From Dichetophora obliterata (taxonomy: Eukaryota; Arthropoda; Insecta; Diptera; Sciomyzidae): a DNA stretch of 64,000 bases. Both the position numbers and the translations under genes were made by a program. The notes under the pieces were generated by a model. That model made no database searches. It was not told the DNA's origin and saw only the letters and a list, made by a program, of their open reading frames with translations. Shown in pieces: positions 37,401-48,630 of the stretch. The stretch is from NCBI GenBank assembly GCA_963920525.1, contig OY986435.1:265857299-265921298 (forward strand), read 5' to 3'. How positions within the stretch are numbered: position 1 is the stretch's first letter; each line of letters opens with the position of its first letter.

Positions 37401-40400
37401 AAACCCAGCACATTTCTGCCACACCCCTTGGCCAATGCCTATAAAATGCTATCAGCTAAACTGCATGTGTAAATTGCGGTCGATTATTGAATTCCGAGGC
37501 TGTACGACACATAACTCTAAAGCTATTCGATATCGCGAATTTAGGGTGTATGGGAGCTGTCACGTCCTCTTTTCCAAAGCCAATTAAATGTTTTCATTGA
37601 AATTGCATGCGTAAATAGAGGCCGAATACTGAATTTCTAGAATGTTGGAGTCCCCGTTCCTTTAATTTTAATCAAATTAAGTTTTAAAAGCTCATTGTTT
37701 GTTTCAAATGTTCCGTCGTGTTTGTGTTTAAAAAATGTATTTCTTAAATACTTTCTGTGTTTAATAACAATTTAATTTAAATAAAAAATAAAAAAACAAG
37801 AAAGAAAAAGTTTAAAAAAAAAATAAATTAAGATATAAAAATAAACAAAAAATCAAACAACAACATAGCAGCAGCTCCAACAATAACATCATCAACAGCA
37901 TAGCAGCAAAATCTGTTTCACAGAGAGGGGCCAGCTGCAGCATCATCATCGCTGGAGAGCATTGCAGTTTTTTTTTTGCTGACCACGCGAGGGGCCTTTC
38001 TATGCTCCTCGCTGTGTAAGTTATTGTTGTGTTTTTTCCGTGTCCGTCTGCTCCGCTATTCTCTTCCATTGGTAAAATTTGTTAGTAGGGTTGCACAGTG
38101 GGCTAAATTGTGCCGAAGTAAAGGCATAACACTTGCTTCAGTACTTTTGTATTTCTCATGTTGTGCAAGTCTCTTGCAGCCGTAAGAAATTACCTGATAT
38201 GCTCTTATTTGTTTAATGTTAAATAGAGTTTTAATATTCGTGGACTAAGTGCGAATTTTTTCTCGCTCTATGTTCATTGTACTCTAGTTAGGCCTCAAAT
38301 AATGTCACTAGGCAAGACCCAGGTGGCCGAGGATGTAGCACCACTGGATTTTCATATACCTAGGTATTGCTTTCTGTCATTGTTTTCTTTGCATAGGGCA
38401 TCACCTTTTTATAAGAACGGATGTAGCGTACCAGTGTGAGAAAAGTCGGAACATGACCGATCGAGAGTTTATCTCAATTTGGGATGATTCGGGCTTCGCT
38501 CACACTTGCTACATTTCTGCTTTATTTATAGAAGTCCGAATCCAGGGAAGCCCACTTTTAAAAAACTGGACTTCCTCTCTGATTTGATTACATATATTTT
38601 GGGGTTGTTTCCTGCCTGAGATCGTTGCAGCAGGCGATTTCAATGACCACAACCCGGCTTGGTTACATCGCTCAGGCCCACATCTGTTGGGCAATATGTT
38701 GAGCTAGTTGCTGAATCGAAGGAATTCATTCCCCCAAAGTGATGCATAGCCATACTATTCTTGACTATACTTTTCTGACTTCGCATCATTAAAGACATGA
38801 TGTGATCATGTATCAAAGAGCCATTACTATCTCCGCTGTTTTTCCATATTCTAACCCCTGCACCTCTACGCCAAAAGCCCAACGAGGACTGCGTGGTTTT
38901 ATGGAAAGGCAAATTAGACTTTGTTAAATAATTTTTATCGCAACTTCAATTGGACATTATGTTTCGCTGATAGAAATGTGAATGCCGCGGCTGTCATGGT
39001 ACAAGAAAGTATTTAATTGGGTAAGCGGTCTTTAATTCCCAATAAGATGAAAAGCATTAAACCCAAAGATTACTCATGGTTTAGTGAGACTTTTAGAATT
39101 GCAGTTAGGTCCAAAGAGGAAGCCTTTCGTAATTGGCGTTCCAATAAGAATACTAATACCAAAAGACCTCGTCCGAGAGCGTAATAAACTTCAACGCTAT
39201 GAACTATCTGAAGCACAACCATCTGCTCAGTGGCCTTCAATACGGTTTCCGTAGGGCTCGCTCTACTCGTGATTTTATAGCATTCTTAACCGAAGAATGG
39301 AATCAATGCGTTCACTTTTGCGGCGAAAGCAGGCTTGTTGCTCCAGATATTCAAAAAGCGTTTGACCAAGCATATGGTTTTGATAGTAGCTTTGCTCGAT
39401 GAATCACGTGTTTCTCTAAGGAGAGAACGATTCGCTTCGTATTTGACGGAATTTCGTCCGAGGAACACGCCATTAACGCAGAAGTACCACAGGGTTCAGT
39501 TCTATCGCCAACCTTATTTCTAATTTTCATCAACGACCTTCTGTCGTTGACGTATAATCCAATACATTCGTTTGCGGACGACAGCAGCATTTGTCATATT
39601 CATTTAAAAAACGCCCAAGCTCTAGGGAGATTGAGAGAAAAAGGCAAAATATGAATGACACGCTCCTAAATGATCTACAAAAAATCCCCGAGTGGGGTCT
39701 TGCTAATAGAGTATAGTTCAATGCAAGCAAGACCCAGTGCTGCCTGTTAACCCACAAGTGGATGGATTGCCCATTAGCTCTCCTCTATATGAATGGTTCC
39801 ACACCATGTAATCAGCCACTTTTGACGTTCTGGGCATATCGATCCAATCTGATCTTCGTTGGAATGATCATATTTTCTCTGTTTCGAAAGAAATGGTTAA
39901 GTGCGTAGGTTTTTTAAAATGGTGCAAAAAATATTTCACTTCAGCTGATCTTCGCATGATCCACACCTCATATATCAGGCCAAAAATGGAGTGCAATTCA
40001 CACATTTGGTCAGGGGCTACAAGATGTTATTTGGAGCTTTTGGATCGAATTCAACGTCGTCCTATATATTTGATAGGGGAAGAAAATATTTCATACTCTC
40101 TCAACTCTCTTGGGCATCAACGCAATGTTGGTTACCTCAGTCTTCTGTATGGGTAGTGCACCATGGGAAGTGTTCAAGGGAGATACATGGCCTGACGCCA
40201 CCAGCTCGTGTCTTTCCCAGGTCCACTTTGGCAGCTGTCCAAGCCCACCCTATACCATTGCCACGATGTCCAATAGAACCTCGCATTACTGCAGTAATTC
40301 GTTCTTCAGTCGCTCGGTAAAGTTGCGGAACAGTCTCCCTGCGAGCGTGTTTCCCGGCAGTTTTGAGCTGTGCAAATTTAAAACAAATCTTTACCGCTAC

Positions 40401-42540
40401 TACTTAATCTATCCACCCTCCAACTAGCTATCACCCATCTTCCGAATCAGCACAATGCTTACACATTTATTGGGGGGTTCAGTCTAAAAAAACAGTAAAA
40501 TGTGCGACCTATAACTCCAAAGTAATTCGATATTACAAATTTCGGTCACATGGGAGGTACCAGACCCCTTTGTCCAATGCCAATAAATTTTATCAGTGAA
40601 ACTGGATGTATAAATATTTAGGTCCAATATGAATTCCGAGGCTGTCCGACCTATAACTCCAAAGCTATTCAATATCGCAAACATTGGTTGTGTGGGAGGT
40701 GCAACGCCCCCTTGTCTAACGCCTATTAAAAGCTATCAGTGAAACTGCATGCATAAATTGGCGTCGATTACTGAGTTCCGAAGCTGTGCGACCTATATCT
40801 CCAAAGCTATTGGATTTGCCAAATTTTAGTCTAAGGTTGCGGACAGAGTGAGCTCCTGTCTGCCTGCCTGTCATTGATTTGCATTTTCATTGATTTGTGG
40901 GCGGTTAAAGGGGGCGTTGAAACCAATTTCTAGTACAGTTGCTGACAGTAACTATATAAACAAAATTACCAAATTTGAAACTTATACGACCAAAACCGTC
41001 CGAAATAAAGAATTTTTATTGATTTAAAGAGGGTTAAAGAGGGTGTGGCAAATTTTAACTATGCCTATGTTCTTTGCGGAAGTGCAAGCAATAAGTTGAC
41101 AACGTTTTATCTCAATCGGAATGGTATTGCAGCCCAAAAGAAATGACTATGGAAATATCGCTTTAAATTTAAAAGAGTTATCATGTTTAATTGAAAATAA
41201 ATGCTTACCAATCTCACTCACTTGCATGTATTTACGACGCATAAAACTTTTCGTTTTTTCTTAAAATACACTAATTTGATGACAAAATTAATTTTTTATG
41301 ACCAATGCAAAGTTAAAACAAATTATTTTCAAAACGGCATTTTTTTAATTTTTGTTAAAAGAGAATTTTAAAAAAGAGAATTTTCTTCTTTGAAAATGCT
41401 ATTCGCACTAGTGTGTTATTTAATGGTTGAATTAATATTTTTATGCAAGAGTGAGATTTTTTGCTTGATTTTTTTTCTCTTTATGTTCTGAAAAAGATTT
41501 TTTAACCCATTAACGCTTACCTGGCTACTTCAAAATTGTTTGGCACAAGTCCGATTTCATGTTGTATGCAATCTCCACTCTTGTTGCTCTCATTCAAGGC
41601 TGGTACATTAGCACGTTCCCACTTAAAGGCTGCCTTCACTTTTGTCCACTTGGACACTTTGGATTTGCCTTCGCTGTAGGTATTTTGTCGACGTAACATA
41701 TGTAAAGGCATGCTTAAATTCTCCATTAGTTTCTTCTCTCTGCCGTAGATGGAGATATCATCACCAATGGCAGATTTACTACGCTCACGTTGCCTAAAAA
41801 ATAGTTGGTTTCGTTATATCATTGAGTGCTGAGCACTTTGACCTACAGCTTGTTGGTAGTGGGCGAGTCCTTTTTGGATGTACTTATATCTGAAACCCAT
41901 TTTTCATCACTCGAAGCAACTGATTCTTCTGACTGTACCACTATATGATCTGGCAGCTGGGAACATTTGATTTTCTCTTCAGATTTCTTAAATTAATGTG
42001 TAGAATAAAATAAAATATTATTAGAAGACAATAACTCACCTTTATATGTTCACTCAAGGACCTCGCGTATATCAAACACAACCGCCGTTTATTAAGTGTT
42101 TCCTCGATATTACTCAGTTCATCTAGTATCAAGTACAAACTAGATAACTCTTTGATGGCCTCATCTGTTGACAACTCCAATGAACCTATTGCCATACTGC
42201 GTCTTTGGAGATATTTTAAAAATTTCTCATAATCTATTTCTCTCTTTGTGCAGCACTTCTGTGGTTTTCTATCGCAGAATAAGAATTCAGTGGATTCGTC
42301 TTCAGTTTCGGCCTGAACATTATGAAATTCCTTGTGGAAGGATTCGTTAAGCTCACGCTCACATTCGGTGTAATCTTGAAGGAGACGTTGTTGCAGAGTG
42401 AAGCTTGTCTCTTTTTTATGCGGTGGAAATTTGAAAAAGTTATCATTTTGACTGCCATGTGATTCATCTAGTGTTCGGGTTGGCAAGGACTTGCATTCAT
42501 TTAAATCTGCAGATTGACCAATTGATTCCTTCCTATCCAT
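34412..42540 (-). CDS. nine-exon host gene of unknown function (733 codons)
   Basis: Exons on the minus strand: 42540-42040, 41986-41847, 41793-41521, 36113-35950, 35886-35624, 35569-35410, 35350-35150, 35090-34767, 34587-34412. All introns begin GT and end AG; seven are 53-179 nt and one is 5.4 kb. Every exon joins in phase and the total, 2,202 nt, is a whole number of codons, which is strong support for the model. The start ATG at 42,540 follows 'cttaaagcg', which could also be a splice acceptor, so a 5' exon may be missing. The protein is hydrophilic and Ser-rich, with no signal peptide or membrane segment. Points of interest: 'SLYLILDELSNIEETL' near residues 135-150, 'KWTKVKAAFKWERA' near 262-275, a charged stretch 'KKYEMLRKKLDLEFEAKQRK' likely to be helical, and two related motifs, 'LSPDFKKKLQKW' and 'LPEEFQKKL'. 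The C-terminus is basic, then Ser/Thr-rich. If the eighth exon is not spliced it ends at a stop at 34,741 (683 aa). I do not recognise the family; a scaffold or cytoskeletal role would be only a guess. Confidence 0.75.
36299..36410. repeat. 112-bp hairpin element in the large intron
   Basis: Perfect 19-bp arms: GGGGCCGAATTACAGCATC at 36,299-36,317 and its reverse complement at 36,392-36,410, with a 74-base spacer. It could be a very short MITE. No target duplication is seen. It lies in the 5.4-kb intron, so it would be present in the pre-mRNA as a strong stem-loop. Confidence 0.75.
37022..37096 (-). repeat. tRNA-like (SINE-type) fragment, copy 1
   Basis: Read on the minus strand it gives 'GGACGAGTGGATAAGGTGTT' and then 'GGACGTGTGTTCAAATAAT', the A-box and B-box layout of a Ser/Leu-type tRNA, but there is no matching acceptor stem or intact anticodon loop. 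A diverged second copy follows about 200 bp away. It is most likely the head of a tRNA-derived SINE or a tRNA pseudogene. Confidence 0.5.
37231..37300 (-). repeat. tRNA-like (SINE-type) fragment, copy 2
   Basis: The minus strand reads 'TTGGACGAGTGCACAAGGTG', 'GGACCAGCACATCAGAGAAC', 'GTGTGTTCAAATCACGAAC'. It matches copy 1 across the A- and B-box parts. Same conclusion: tRNA-derived repeat, not a working tRNA gene. Confidence 0.5.
37424..37650 (+). repeat. 142-bp tandem repeat family, left cluster
   Basis: About 1.5 diverged units. The phase marker 'gtacgacacataactctaaa' starts at 37,502. Units contain 'agctattcgatatcgc', 'ccaatgcc' and 'gcatgtgtaaattg'. The same family reappears at 40.5 kb on the other side of the LINE. 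Confidence 0.7.
37790..38300. other. low-complexity stretch, no gene seen
   Basis: A-rich run, then CAG/CAT-type triplets (37,860-37,960) and a mixed segment that may be the non-coding leader of the LINE. Frames here are side effects of the triplets. Confidence 0.5.
38310..40430 (+). mobile_element. broken non-LTR retrotransposon (LINE), jockey/CR1-like
   Basis: The plus strand holds endonuclease and reverse-transcriptase pieces in the usual order, with many frameshifts and stops. Endonuclease: 'PEIVAAGDFNDHNPAWLHRS' (about 38,610-38,670; GDFN is a hallmark). Reverse transcriptase: 'LLSGLQYGFRRARSTRDFI' (39,223 on), 'APDIQKAFDQ', 'VPQGSVLSPTLFLIFINDLL' (about 39,482-39,540), 'HSFADDSSI' (catalytic ADD), 'NASKTQCCLLTHK'. 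C-terminal part: 'YIRPKMECNSHIWSG' and 'RNSLPASVFPGSFELCKFKT', ending 'YPPSN' at 40,427. The central RT is largely deleted around 38,990-39,200. It sits antisense inside the intron of the minus-strand gene. It is a dead copy. Confidence 0.85.
40500..40830 (+). repeat. 142-bp tandem repeat, right cluster (2.3 units)
   Basis: 'gtgcgacctataactccaaa' starts at 40,502 and close variants at 40,644 and 40,786, both steps being 142 bp. The sequence matches the left cluster at 37.4 kb in the same orientation. Confidence 0.85.
40831..41520. other. intron sequence, nothing recognised
   Basis: AT-rich part of the 5.4-kb intron, up to the donor site at 41,520. No frame or repeat stands out. Confidence 0.5.
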
Positions 42541-42594
42541 CGCTTTAAGAAATAATGTGCAAAACTATACTCAAAAAATTTTGTGTGTAAACAT

Positions 42595-43560
42595 TACTAA
42601 AAACTGCGTCCATTTTACGAATTTTATTGTATTTTAAGTTTTCAGCCACGAATAGGATTCGTAAAATGGAGATAGTTTTCAACATATTACGAATATTTTC
42701 TTCGTACTCGTACAAAAACTAATGTATATTTTTTCATTCTGTAATGAAAACTTTCTGTGCGAGCTGGGGATTTGAACCGCAGTTCCTTAGCTTATTGGTC
42801 ATTTACTCTTCCAGTAGGCTACGGCCACTCTACAATCATACATTTCCTTATTGTTAAGAATGGCAACATCGTTCAGCTGCCACCCTTAGTATGAACAATG
42901 CAAACGGACCTTAACAACACCTCGTGGGCATAAGTCAAGTATATGATGGTGTGAGTGTGTTCGAGCCTTTTCCATTTCTGTCATTATAAATACTACAAAG
43001 ATCACCATTTGTAGCTAAAATAGATTATTAAACTATAAATTTATTGTTGCTTAATATTTGGTTTGTTGCAAACACTATTGTATGGATTTAAACACAGCAT
43101 ATATATATATAATAAAAATTATTTGCCCTTATAGAAATTTTTGGAATAAATCTATGGAATCTCGCCAAATTGCGGCGTAATATTTTCATTTTACTTATTG
43201 CCGAAAATTCTTCGCAACACTTATATTCGGTAATTGTTCGACAAACCAGGCTGAACGATTTCGGAATGAGGTTTTTTGCAACTTATATTATTTTTAATTC
43301 GTAAAGAGTATGAAACCATTAGTAAATACTACGAATGTAATGGAAGAAATAACGAAGTTATCCGTACGAGAAATTGACGAATGTTATTAATTATATATAC
43401 ACAATAATTCGTTTACGGATAACATTAGTATATAAAACGAATACAGTCATAGATACTACCACTACACAAATGAGTTCGTAAAGATATCACGATACATATA
43501 CTTCGTATATTTAACGAATATTCATAGAATGCACGAATATTTGTCTCACCAATATTATTC
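42595..43560. repeat. dispersed repeat, copy A (related copy at 54.5 kb)
   Basis: Several strings recur in the same order at 54.5-54.9 kb: 'cacgaatagGattcgta' near 42,648 against 54,555; 'cgtactcgtacaaaaac' near 42,702 against 54,609; 'ttcgacaaaccaggctgaac' near 43,237 against 54,717; 'aaatactacgaatgtaatg' near 43,324 against 54,828. Copy A is longer because it contains a tRNA-like insert. No coding sequence is seen. Confidence 0.6.
42759..42828 (-). repeat. tRNA-like element with a good B box
   Basis: The minus strand begins 'GTGGCCGTAGCCTACTGG' and ends 'GCGGTTCAAATCCCCAGC'. GGTTCAAATCC is a near-perfect RNA polymerase III B box inside a T-stem-like fold with one mismatch. The acceptor arms do not pair, so it is not a functional tRNA. 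It is absent from the related repeat copy at 54.5 kb, which suggests a SINE insertion. Confidence 0.55.
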
Positions 43561-44030
43561 ATAGCCATCTTACTAATAAATTGTTTGAGTTTCTTTTTAT
43601 GTATGTAAGTGTGAAATAAGGATTGCTTTTAAACAGGTTTTCAGAACAGATGTTAGATATTTCACGGCTTATCGAAATTATCGAAAGTAACACATTTGGG
43701 TCAAAATAAACGACAACATTTGCGTAAATGTAAGGACAGCCATTTATTAAACGGGACTAATATTTATCCTAAGTATTTCTAAAATATATCCTAAGTATTC
43801 CAAAACCCGTTTCACGTATACGACTCTATATCTTATAATCGCGACCCTAAAAACAAAATATTTTTTAAAATTGGACTATTTTTTCCTTATAAAATTAATA
43901 ATGCTTACAAAACACTTACATATACAAAATTTACATGTTTCATAATTTTTTAATTTTTTTAGTATTAATTCATTTTTTGCTGAAATACAAATTTTAAAAC
44001 TGTAAACGACACAAGAAGCACACGTGCACT

Positions 44031-44433
44031 CAGTGGCGTAGCTAGGGTTGCTGGCACTCGGGGCAGAAATATATTTTGTCCCCAAAAGTGAAGTTGCCCC
44101 TCCATATCTAAAATCTTTATACAAATTATAAAAATTTGTAACATATTTTAAATCTGTTTTAATTGATACGAACGCATTGTAAAGAATGCTTTTAGGAATT
44201 TCTGAACCCTTTGGCATCTACAGTGTAAAAGTGCACTTAATATAATAAGTTGAGTCGTGATATTACTATGACTATATATATTAAATTATGCGCTCCTATT
44301 AAAAGAAAATGTATATACACAAAAAATTTTACATTATAATACAAGATTCATGTTGAAAAAAATATTTTTGTTAATTTTACACCCCTCTGGCTGTGCACCT
44401 AGGGCGGACCTCTCCCCCCTTGCTACGCTACTG
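44031..44433. mobile_element. 403-bp hAT-type MITE
   Basis: Ends are CAGTGGCGTAGCTAGGG at 44,031 and, inverted from 44,433, CAGTAGCGTAGCAAGGG. CAGTGGCGTAGC ends are common in arthropod hAT-type elements. The flanking 8-mers (cgtgcact, ccatacac) do not match, so the target duplication has decayed or the edge is misread. Confidence 0.6.
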
Positions 44434-45377
44434 CCATACACCAAAACGTTGTGAGCTACAAAATGTCAAACTTTCCCACGGAAACGTGAGTTCAACTTGA
44501 ATAACATTAGCGTTGAAGAAATAAATATTTATTAAAATTACAAAAGTAATTTTACATAAAAAACATCGTTTTATCGATTTTTTATGACTATGTTTGTGTT
44601 CGAAATGCCAAAAACATGCATTTTGAGCATTTTTGAAAAAAAGTCAGGTTTCAACAGCTATAACTTTTTATGCGAATCTTGGTTTTTGTAAATTTTTTCA
44701 CAAAATAGTTGAAGACTCTGTTATAGAAACGCGTAATGTCGTTTTTAAAAATTTTGCAATTTTGGATTTTGAGCGATTTTTTTATTAAAAATAGCACATA
44801 ATCACAAAATTTTTTGTATTTGTATTAAGTGCTGTTCTAAAAAGCATTTAACAACATTTCATTGCAATTTTTTTATGTATGAATTTTTTTAGGTAACAAT
44901 AAAATGAAAAACGAAATACATAACAGCACAAAATTATGTTTTATGAGTAAAAATTAAGAAATATGTAAAAAGTCCATAAATTTTTTAATGTTTTTCCATT
45001 TACGACAAAACGATCAACTCGCGGTCACTCGGCGAACTCCTATGGAACTCATATTAAACCATGCTAGTTTTTAAACCAAACCTCACGTTTTTGACTGGTA
45101 AAATATTTGATTTTAGGAAAATTCTTGAAAAAGTCCAGTCTAATATACAATTTAAAATTTATCTTTGTTATGGAAAAATTAAGTTATAAAACTGAAGGAA
45201 AACCTTCCTTTAAAAGGCGGCACACAACACATAATTCTGTTTCAATTAAACAGAAAGTCTTTGTATAAGCTTATTATAGTGAATGGTACTGCAGAAACCA
45301 CAGAAGGCTACTGAAGATTTGATGTAGCGATTAACGAAACATTATTGGTGGTTTGTTAGCAACTAACTTGTTGTTGT
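44434..45377. other. no gene seen
   Basis: AT-rich, with many T and A runs; no open frame or clear inverted repeat. Confidence 0.5.
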
Positions 45378-46028
45378 CAGGGACCGTACCGGTTATGGTT
45401 TTTGCCAAAAAAGTCAGATATTAACAGTTATCATTTAACTTTTATTTTTTCCTACAAAAATACTAGTTATTTAATGCCTTTTATTTTTTCGGGCAAAAAT
45501 AGCTGTTACTTTTGACTTTTATTTTTTTGGTCAAAAATAACAGTTATTATTATTATAACAGTTATAATATTTTTTCGGTCAAAGATATCAGGCAATTTGA
45601 ATTTTTTTAAAGGCCACTTGAACGGCAAAAAAAGTTTTATGCAATTTTTATCGTCTCATCAGCGCGCACATTTTGAGCTATAAAACTTTTTAGTTTTTAA
45701 AGTTTTTTATTCGGCCTTTGAGAAAATACAAATTGCCTGATATTTTTGACCGAAAAAATAAAGGCACAAAATAACTGTTATTTTTTACCTAAAAAATAAA
45801 AATCAAAAGAAACAGTTATTTTTGCCCGAAAAAAATAAAAGGCAAAAAATAACAGTTAGTATTAATTTTTATAGTACAATAGCAGCCAAAAATTTAAAAG
45901 GCATTTAATATTCGCGAAGCTGCTGCCAATTCGATAATAATGGTATATTTAAACAAGTCCTCCGGTCACTTTTTCGTTATGCCTTTTTCACCTGAAAACT
46001 GTAAAATAACAGCTATTTTCGGTCCCTG
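45378..46028. mobile_element. 651-bp hAT-like MITE with perfect 8-bp target duplication
   Basis: Flanked by GTTGTTGT at 45,370-45,377 and 46,029-46,036. Ends CAGGGACCG at both termini. The interior is built of T-rich and A-rich segments that mirror each other ('ggtcaaaaataacagttatt' on the left, 'gcaaaaaataacagtta' on the right), so much of it can fold back. There is no transposase. Confidence 0.88.
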
Positions 46029-46287
46029 GTTGTTGTTCAAGCGTGTTGCTTCATGAACTAATTTGGCACTAGGCTCAAATATAATGTTAAAAAATTATAA
46101 TTTCTTAGAATTATAAAAAAACAATATAGTAATTTGGAATATTTATGTTTTTATTTAATATATAAAAATATGCTGGATTGCTAAGGGAGGGCTCGAACCC
46201 CCTGAAGCCCCCTTATCTACGGCGTTTCCCAGGTCCCAGAAATGCTCTTTTTATTGTATCGATCATTTCGATTCTTTCGAGTATAGC

Positions 46288-46866
46288 CATGGTGTAAGAA
46301 ATAGAGGTGTTAGTGAGTTTGACACTTATCTTTCAAAATGATAAAATTATGTTTCCCCGCTCTTGTCAAAAACAGCTGATAGTGAATCGCAATGAAAACA
46401 AATTTTGTTAAATTCGTGTCTTTCTGCAAGTTTACAAAATTTTTACTGAGATTAAAGTGAGAATTTAAGTGAATATGTTCTTCGATATGTTCTTGAAGCA
46501 GACGATATGAATGCAAGACAATTTGCATGCTGACCAAAGCTTCATGACGGCGGCACCTTCCAGAGCACGTTTCTGATAAAATAATCAAAACATTCAATGA
46601 CGAACTAACTTGGCAAATCGGCGAAGACAACTGCAATAACTTTTTGTCAACACAACACGGCACAATTGCATTAAATATTTATTTAAACTTACTTAATTCG
46701 CACAATAAACTATAAAAACTATAGCATATCATGTAGCAACTCAAACAAATAACACAATTTGACAACATTCAACAGTACCGCTCTTGCACTCATAATTTTT
46801 TGACAGAAGCAAAGAAATTCATGGTGCTGTCAAAAACTCACTAACACCTCTATTTCTTACACCATG
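46288..46866. mobile_element. 579-bp P-element-like MITE with perfect 8-bp target duplication
   Basis: AGTATAGC lies on both sides (46,280-46,287 and 46,867-46,874). The terminal inverted repeats are identical for 33 bp, starting CATGGTGTAAGAAATAGAGG, then both read TGACA after 0 or 2 bases. CATG ends plus an 8-bp duplication are features of the P superfamily. No transposase inside. The long identical ends suggest fairly recent movement. Confidence 0.85.
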
Positions 46867-47079
46867 AGTATAGCTACATCTGCTTGTTTCACCGAAATTC
46901 TCGTTTTACTTGTTTTCGTTTTACTTTGTAATCGATTTACTCTCTATTCGTTTTACTCTTTTCAAAATGTATTTTCAAAACATTGTAATTTCATAGTAGA
47001 ACTAGACAAGGTAGAGTTAGGGCTGAATGTGTTCTCTTTCTTAGTGACCATACCTGTCAAACTCATAGTAGAACTAAAC

Positions 47080-47398
47080 CATGGTATAATTATTTGACAA
47101 GGTAGCCGTGACAGTTTTTTGGCGATTGGTAGTTGCCAAAAACAGCTAAAGAAGTTGTAGTTTGCTGCTGTTGACTAGTTATGTGCTTATTTTTAACTCA
47201 ACTTTGTTTTATTCAATTTGTTCGCGAAGTTTATTTGAATGTTTAAAGTTTGCTGCGATTGACTAGCTATGTTTAAATCGTTGATTATTTTTTCACATTT
47301 CTTTGATTAATTGCGCGAACAGCTAATTTTGACAACTACCCATCGGCGCTCGTGAGAAAAAAGCCAGTCTACGCTACTACCCTCATAATTGTACCATG
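47080..47398. mobile_element. second P-like MITE (319 bp)
   Basis: Ends CATGGTATAATTAT and, inverted, CATGGTACAATTAT. The flanks AACTAAAC and AGCTAGAC match at 6 of 8 bases, an aged or chance duplication. It is embedded in a second CATG element whose segment 'gtgttctctttcttagtgacca' occurs on both sides (near 47,029 and 47,427), showing local duplication. Confidence 0.6.
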
Positions 47399-47605
47399 AG
47401 CTAGACAAGGTAGTGTTAGGGTTGAATGTGTTCTCTTTCTTAGTGACCATAATTGTCAAACTCATACATTTTGATATATTTGCCAATTCTTGCTTTCATA
47501 TTGCATTCTTATTGGTTGCAGATTTTATAAGAAATGCCAACTTCGCTTTGATAGTTTCGGTCACCGGCTCTCCGCCTTGACACTACCTTGTCTAATTTTG
47601 CCATG
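47395..47605. mobile_element. third CATG-ended repeat (about 211 bp)
   Basis: The left end has 'agacaaggtagtgtta' just inside CATG; the right end inverted reads CATGGCAAAATTAGACAAGG. It also contains 'ttattggttgcagatttta', which resembles 62,130-62,150 downstream of the THAP remnant. No target duplication is found. Confidence 0.5.
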
Positions 47606-47688
47606 AGAAAAAGCATTTGAACAACAAACGAATGTTCTACAAATACATCCGTGCAGCTCTTTATTGAGAAGTGCGTTCTTTCACTTAA

Positions 47689-48114
47689 GAGGCTGTTCAG
47701 ACTTGCCTCAAATGAGGCGACTCATTTGCCTCATTTTGACGTCTACAGGCAAAGAGAAAAGCGGAAAGGTGACATGTTACGTGAGGCAAGAATTTAAAAA
47801 ATTTTAAAATTTTGCGACTCATTTTGACGTTCGTCAGAATGAAGTTTGTTTTGTTAAAATGTTTGCTCTTTTTAGTGTGTTCTGGCGCGAATTAATTTTG
47901 TTTATTCATTGTTGTTCGCAAATTAATATTCTTTAAATTGTGAAAACTTGAGCATTTAATAATTCAAAAGAAAACAAACGAAAAAAAAACAATAAATGCC
48001 AAAATGATGCAGCCTCAAAGTGAGGCAATAGTTTGTGTGTGAACACCTGATAGCTAACTTATGTCAAAATGAGGCAAATAAGTCGGCTCATTTGAGGCAA
48101 GTCTGAACAGCCTC
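47689..48114. mobile_element. 426-bp PIF/Harbinger-like MITE
   Basis: About 50-bp terminal inverted repeats start GAGGCTGTTCAGACTTGCCT on both ends and run through 'tttgcctcattttgac' with few mismatches. The flanking TAA at 47,686-47,688 and 48,115-48,117 fits the 3-bp TWA duplication of PIF/Harbinger, and the GRGNCTGTT end is like Tourist-type MITEs. Confidence 0.82.
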
Positions 48115-48117
48115 TAA

Positions 48118-48560
48118 TGTGTCAATCACCCTGCAAGAACACAACCGGTTATATTACTGGTTATATAAAGAAAAGCAATGCGGAAGTTTCGGTCAGTATT
48201 TTCTATCAGTTTCTTAAGGGCCATGTGAAAAATCTTACCAAAACATTTGTGTACGTGTGATTTTGTATCCTTTTCTTGCACATACTTTTTCAGAAGTTTA
48301 AATTGCATAGTCATCTCGCTCACACATTTTATATGCCAGTTATTCCAATCAGTTATATAATAAGTTAAATAACTGAAAATATCTGTCAAACTTGCCAGTT
48401 AAAGCAATTAGTTAAATAGTGGGTTAAATAACTTATTTATATGGCAGAAATACCAGTCGCAGCTACCAGTGAAATGACTAAGTAATTAACTATTTGTTAT
48501 GCCAAGTACACCAGTTATACCTACCATTTAACTGACTGGTTAATTCCCTATTATTTTTTA
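48118..48560. other. region of degenerate 'ccagttata' repeats
   Basis: Short variants of ccagttat/ggttatat recur in both orientations at both ends of this stretch. An 87-codon minus-strand frame (48,389-48,126) has no recognised domain. It may be an old MITE; there is no clear terminus. Confidence 0.35.
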
Positions 48561-48630
48561 ACTATATGAACACATTTATTTTTTGAATTTTTATTGAAAA
48601 TTGCATATTGAAATTTGCTGCGTAGCTCCA

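Noticed and set aside
37812..38069. 85-codon Leu/Cys-rich minus-strand frame
   Set aside because: Product of CAG/CAT-type triplets and A runs.
38509..38912. minus-strand frames in the LINE
   Set aside because: Opposite to the endonuclease segment, whose GDFN motif reads on the plus strand.
42759..42828. functional tRNA gene
   Set aside because: Good B box, but the acceptor stem does not pair and the A-box arm is poor.
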